DNA from: Alistipes sp.
GTDB lineage: Bacteria > Bacteroidota > Bacteroidia > Bacteroidales > Rikenellaceae
Direction of reading: 5' to 3'
Assembly: GCA_017380275.1 (NCBI GenBank)
Contig: JAFOEH010000068.1
Location: 1-7,526 of the forward strand
DNA: 7,526 bases
Below the pieces are notes generated by a model. The model saw only the letters and a list, made by a program, of their open reading frames with translations. It searched no databases and had not been told where the DNA came from. The position numbers were made by a program, and so were the translations under genes. Positions 6,759-7,526 of this stretch are shown here, in pieces (the stretch's first letter is position 1; every line of letters starts with the position of its first letter).

Positions 6759-7526
6759 TCAACCTTGTTCCAGAGCTCGGGATCGATCGACTCGAACAGA
6801 TCGCGAGCATCCTGCGTCCAGCACCACCAGAGGTTGCGTGAGATGGTCTGCCAATGCGCTCAGGCGCGAGGGCAGACGCTTCTCAACCATCATACGGTGC
6901 CAAGAGGGCTTGTTTGAGGTGAGCTGCTGACGCACGAAGTTGATCTGCTCGGTGCGGTTGCCACCATCCTCAACAACGGCTGAGTTCATACGCGCTACTG
7001 AGTTCTCCAGAGCCTCAGCGTAAGCACGCTCATAATGCTTGAAGAACTTGCTCCACAGAGCTTTCTTCGACAGGGCGCGAGCCGAGTCGCGTACATCCGC
7101 AACCTGCTCCTGAGTGAGGTTAAGGAAGCGAAGTACCGAATCAACCAGCTGCTCTACGGCGTAAGTGTCGTTGCTATCGTCGCGGCGAATCACCTCAACA
7201 CCCTCGTGGTCAGCCTGCTTAACAGCCCAAAGACCGAAACCTGAGAGATTTGACGTGATGGTCGGAACAGAGAATGCAATCGACTCGAGCGGGGTGTAGC
7301 CCCAGGGCTCGTAGTATGAGGGGTATGCGGTAAGATCCATACCTACCAGCAACTCATAGTAATTCTTATTGAAAACGCCATCCGCAGAGTTCAGGTACGA
7401 AGGAACGAAGATAACCTTCACCTTCGACTCCTTGCTCTCCAGAATCGAGCCACGCATCGTCTGCGAGATGGGATCCCACTGCGTATTCTCCAGATAGTGC
7501 GTTGCATACTTGCACTGTGCGGGATC
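6759..7526 (-). CDS. GT3-type glycogen synthase C-terminal domain, partial, 5' part of the fusion gene
   Basis: The open frame runs off the right edge (no start in the window), giving 255 visible residues. The first 115 or so match the C-terminal GT-B domain of eukaryote-like GT3 glycogen synthase: FVPSYLNSADG, then LTAYPSYYEPWGYTPLESIAF with E-x7-E (Glu73, Glu81, numbered from the edge) and TITSNLSGFG. A helical stretch follows, then VRQQLTSNKPSWHRMMVEKRLPSRLSALAD, which begins the DUF3417 region preceding GT35 domains. After Asp227 an extra base shifts the frame, and 28 unrelated residues (rich in Arg, Ser and Val) lead to a stop at 6759. A methionine at 7457 is internal: the frame and family similarity continue upstream to the edge. 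In the intact gene this half would elongate glucan chains while the GT35 half phosphorolyses them. Domain assignment is strong; the synthase N-domain is not visible. Confidence 0.87.
   Translation of the reverse strand, partial: DPAQCKYATHYLENTQWDPISQTMRGSILESKESKVKVIFVPSYLNSADGVFNKNYYELLVGMDLTAYPSYYEPWGYTPLESIAFSVPTITSNLSGFGLWAVKQADHEGVEVIRRDDSNDTYAVEQLVDSVLRFLNLTQEQVADVRDSARALSKKALWSKFFKHYERAYAEALENSVARMNSAVVEDGGNRTEQINFVRQQLTSNKPSWHRMMVEKRLPSRLSALADHLTQPLVVLDAGCSRSVRVDRSRALEQG
6845..6846 (-). other. Frameshift site: one extra base separates GT3 and GT35 halves
   Basis: On the minus strand the codons read GCA GAC, then C, then ATC TCA CGC AAC CTC TGG TGG. Removing one of the two C (the GG doublet on the plus strand) gives LSALADISRNLWWCW, which has the spacing of the LxxLAxNLWWSW start of DUF3417/AgpA proteins. 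Both flanks are then in a single frame of 1051 residues within the window. CC is not a known slippery sequence, so a mutation or a sequencing error is likelier than programmed frameshifting. Confidence 0.85.

Noticed and set aside
6840..6850. Programmed ribosomal frameshifting at the GT3/GT35 junction
   Set aside because: The site is only a CC doublet, with no slippery heptamer, no stop codon close by in the zero frame and no obvious downstream stem. An indel or sequencing error is simpler.

Overview
The window is a bacterial glycogen (alpha-1,4-glucan) metabolism locus, with every credible gene on the minus strand. The organism looks like a member of the Bacteroidales. Reasons: a GT3-type glycogen synthase fused to a GT35 phosphorylase, a GDE/GT4/GH57 gene trio, very A/T-rich leaders without Shine-Dalgarno sequences, and a TAnnTTTG-like promoter. 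An Alistipes/Rikenellaceae-type genome with about 50-55% GC is my best guess, from recall rather than a search.

Layout in transcription order (right to left). (1) 7526-4370: a large gene entering from the right edge. It encodes the C-terminal part of a GT3 glycogen synthase domain, then a DUF3417 linker region and an AgpA-type GT35 alpha-glucan phosphorylase. A single extra base in a GG doublet at 6845-6846 splits this reading frame in two. The gene ends in a strong intrinsic terminator (4329-4363). (2) 4369-4198: a 172-base A/T-rich intergenic region with the terminator, a near-perfect palindrome (4247-4261) and a plausible promoter. (3) 4197-67: a tight three-gene operon with gaps of 16 and 14 bases: a glycogen debranching enzyme with an odd Lys/Ala-rich tail, a GT4/GT5-like glycogen/starch synthase, and a GH57 alpha-amylase family protein. 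The GH57 gene is cut off after about residue 224, where the sequence changes abruptly to about 35% GC and unrelated coding. (4) 1 to about 129: this unexplained A/T-rich segment, possibly the end of an inserted element or a rearrangement or assembly junction.

Together the genes would build glucan (GT3 and GT4 synthases), release glucose-1-phosphate from chain ends (GT35), remove branch stubs (GDE) and cut or rearrange internal linkages (GH57). Both outer genes carry lesions: the frameshift in the fusion gene and the loss of the GH57 C-terminal half. That pairing suggests either a decaying locus or a draft-quality/assembly problem. I saw no CRISPR, tRNA, rRNA or recognisable defence system, and nothing I would call a wholly new system.
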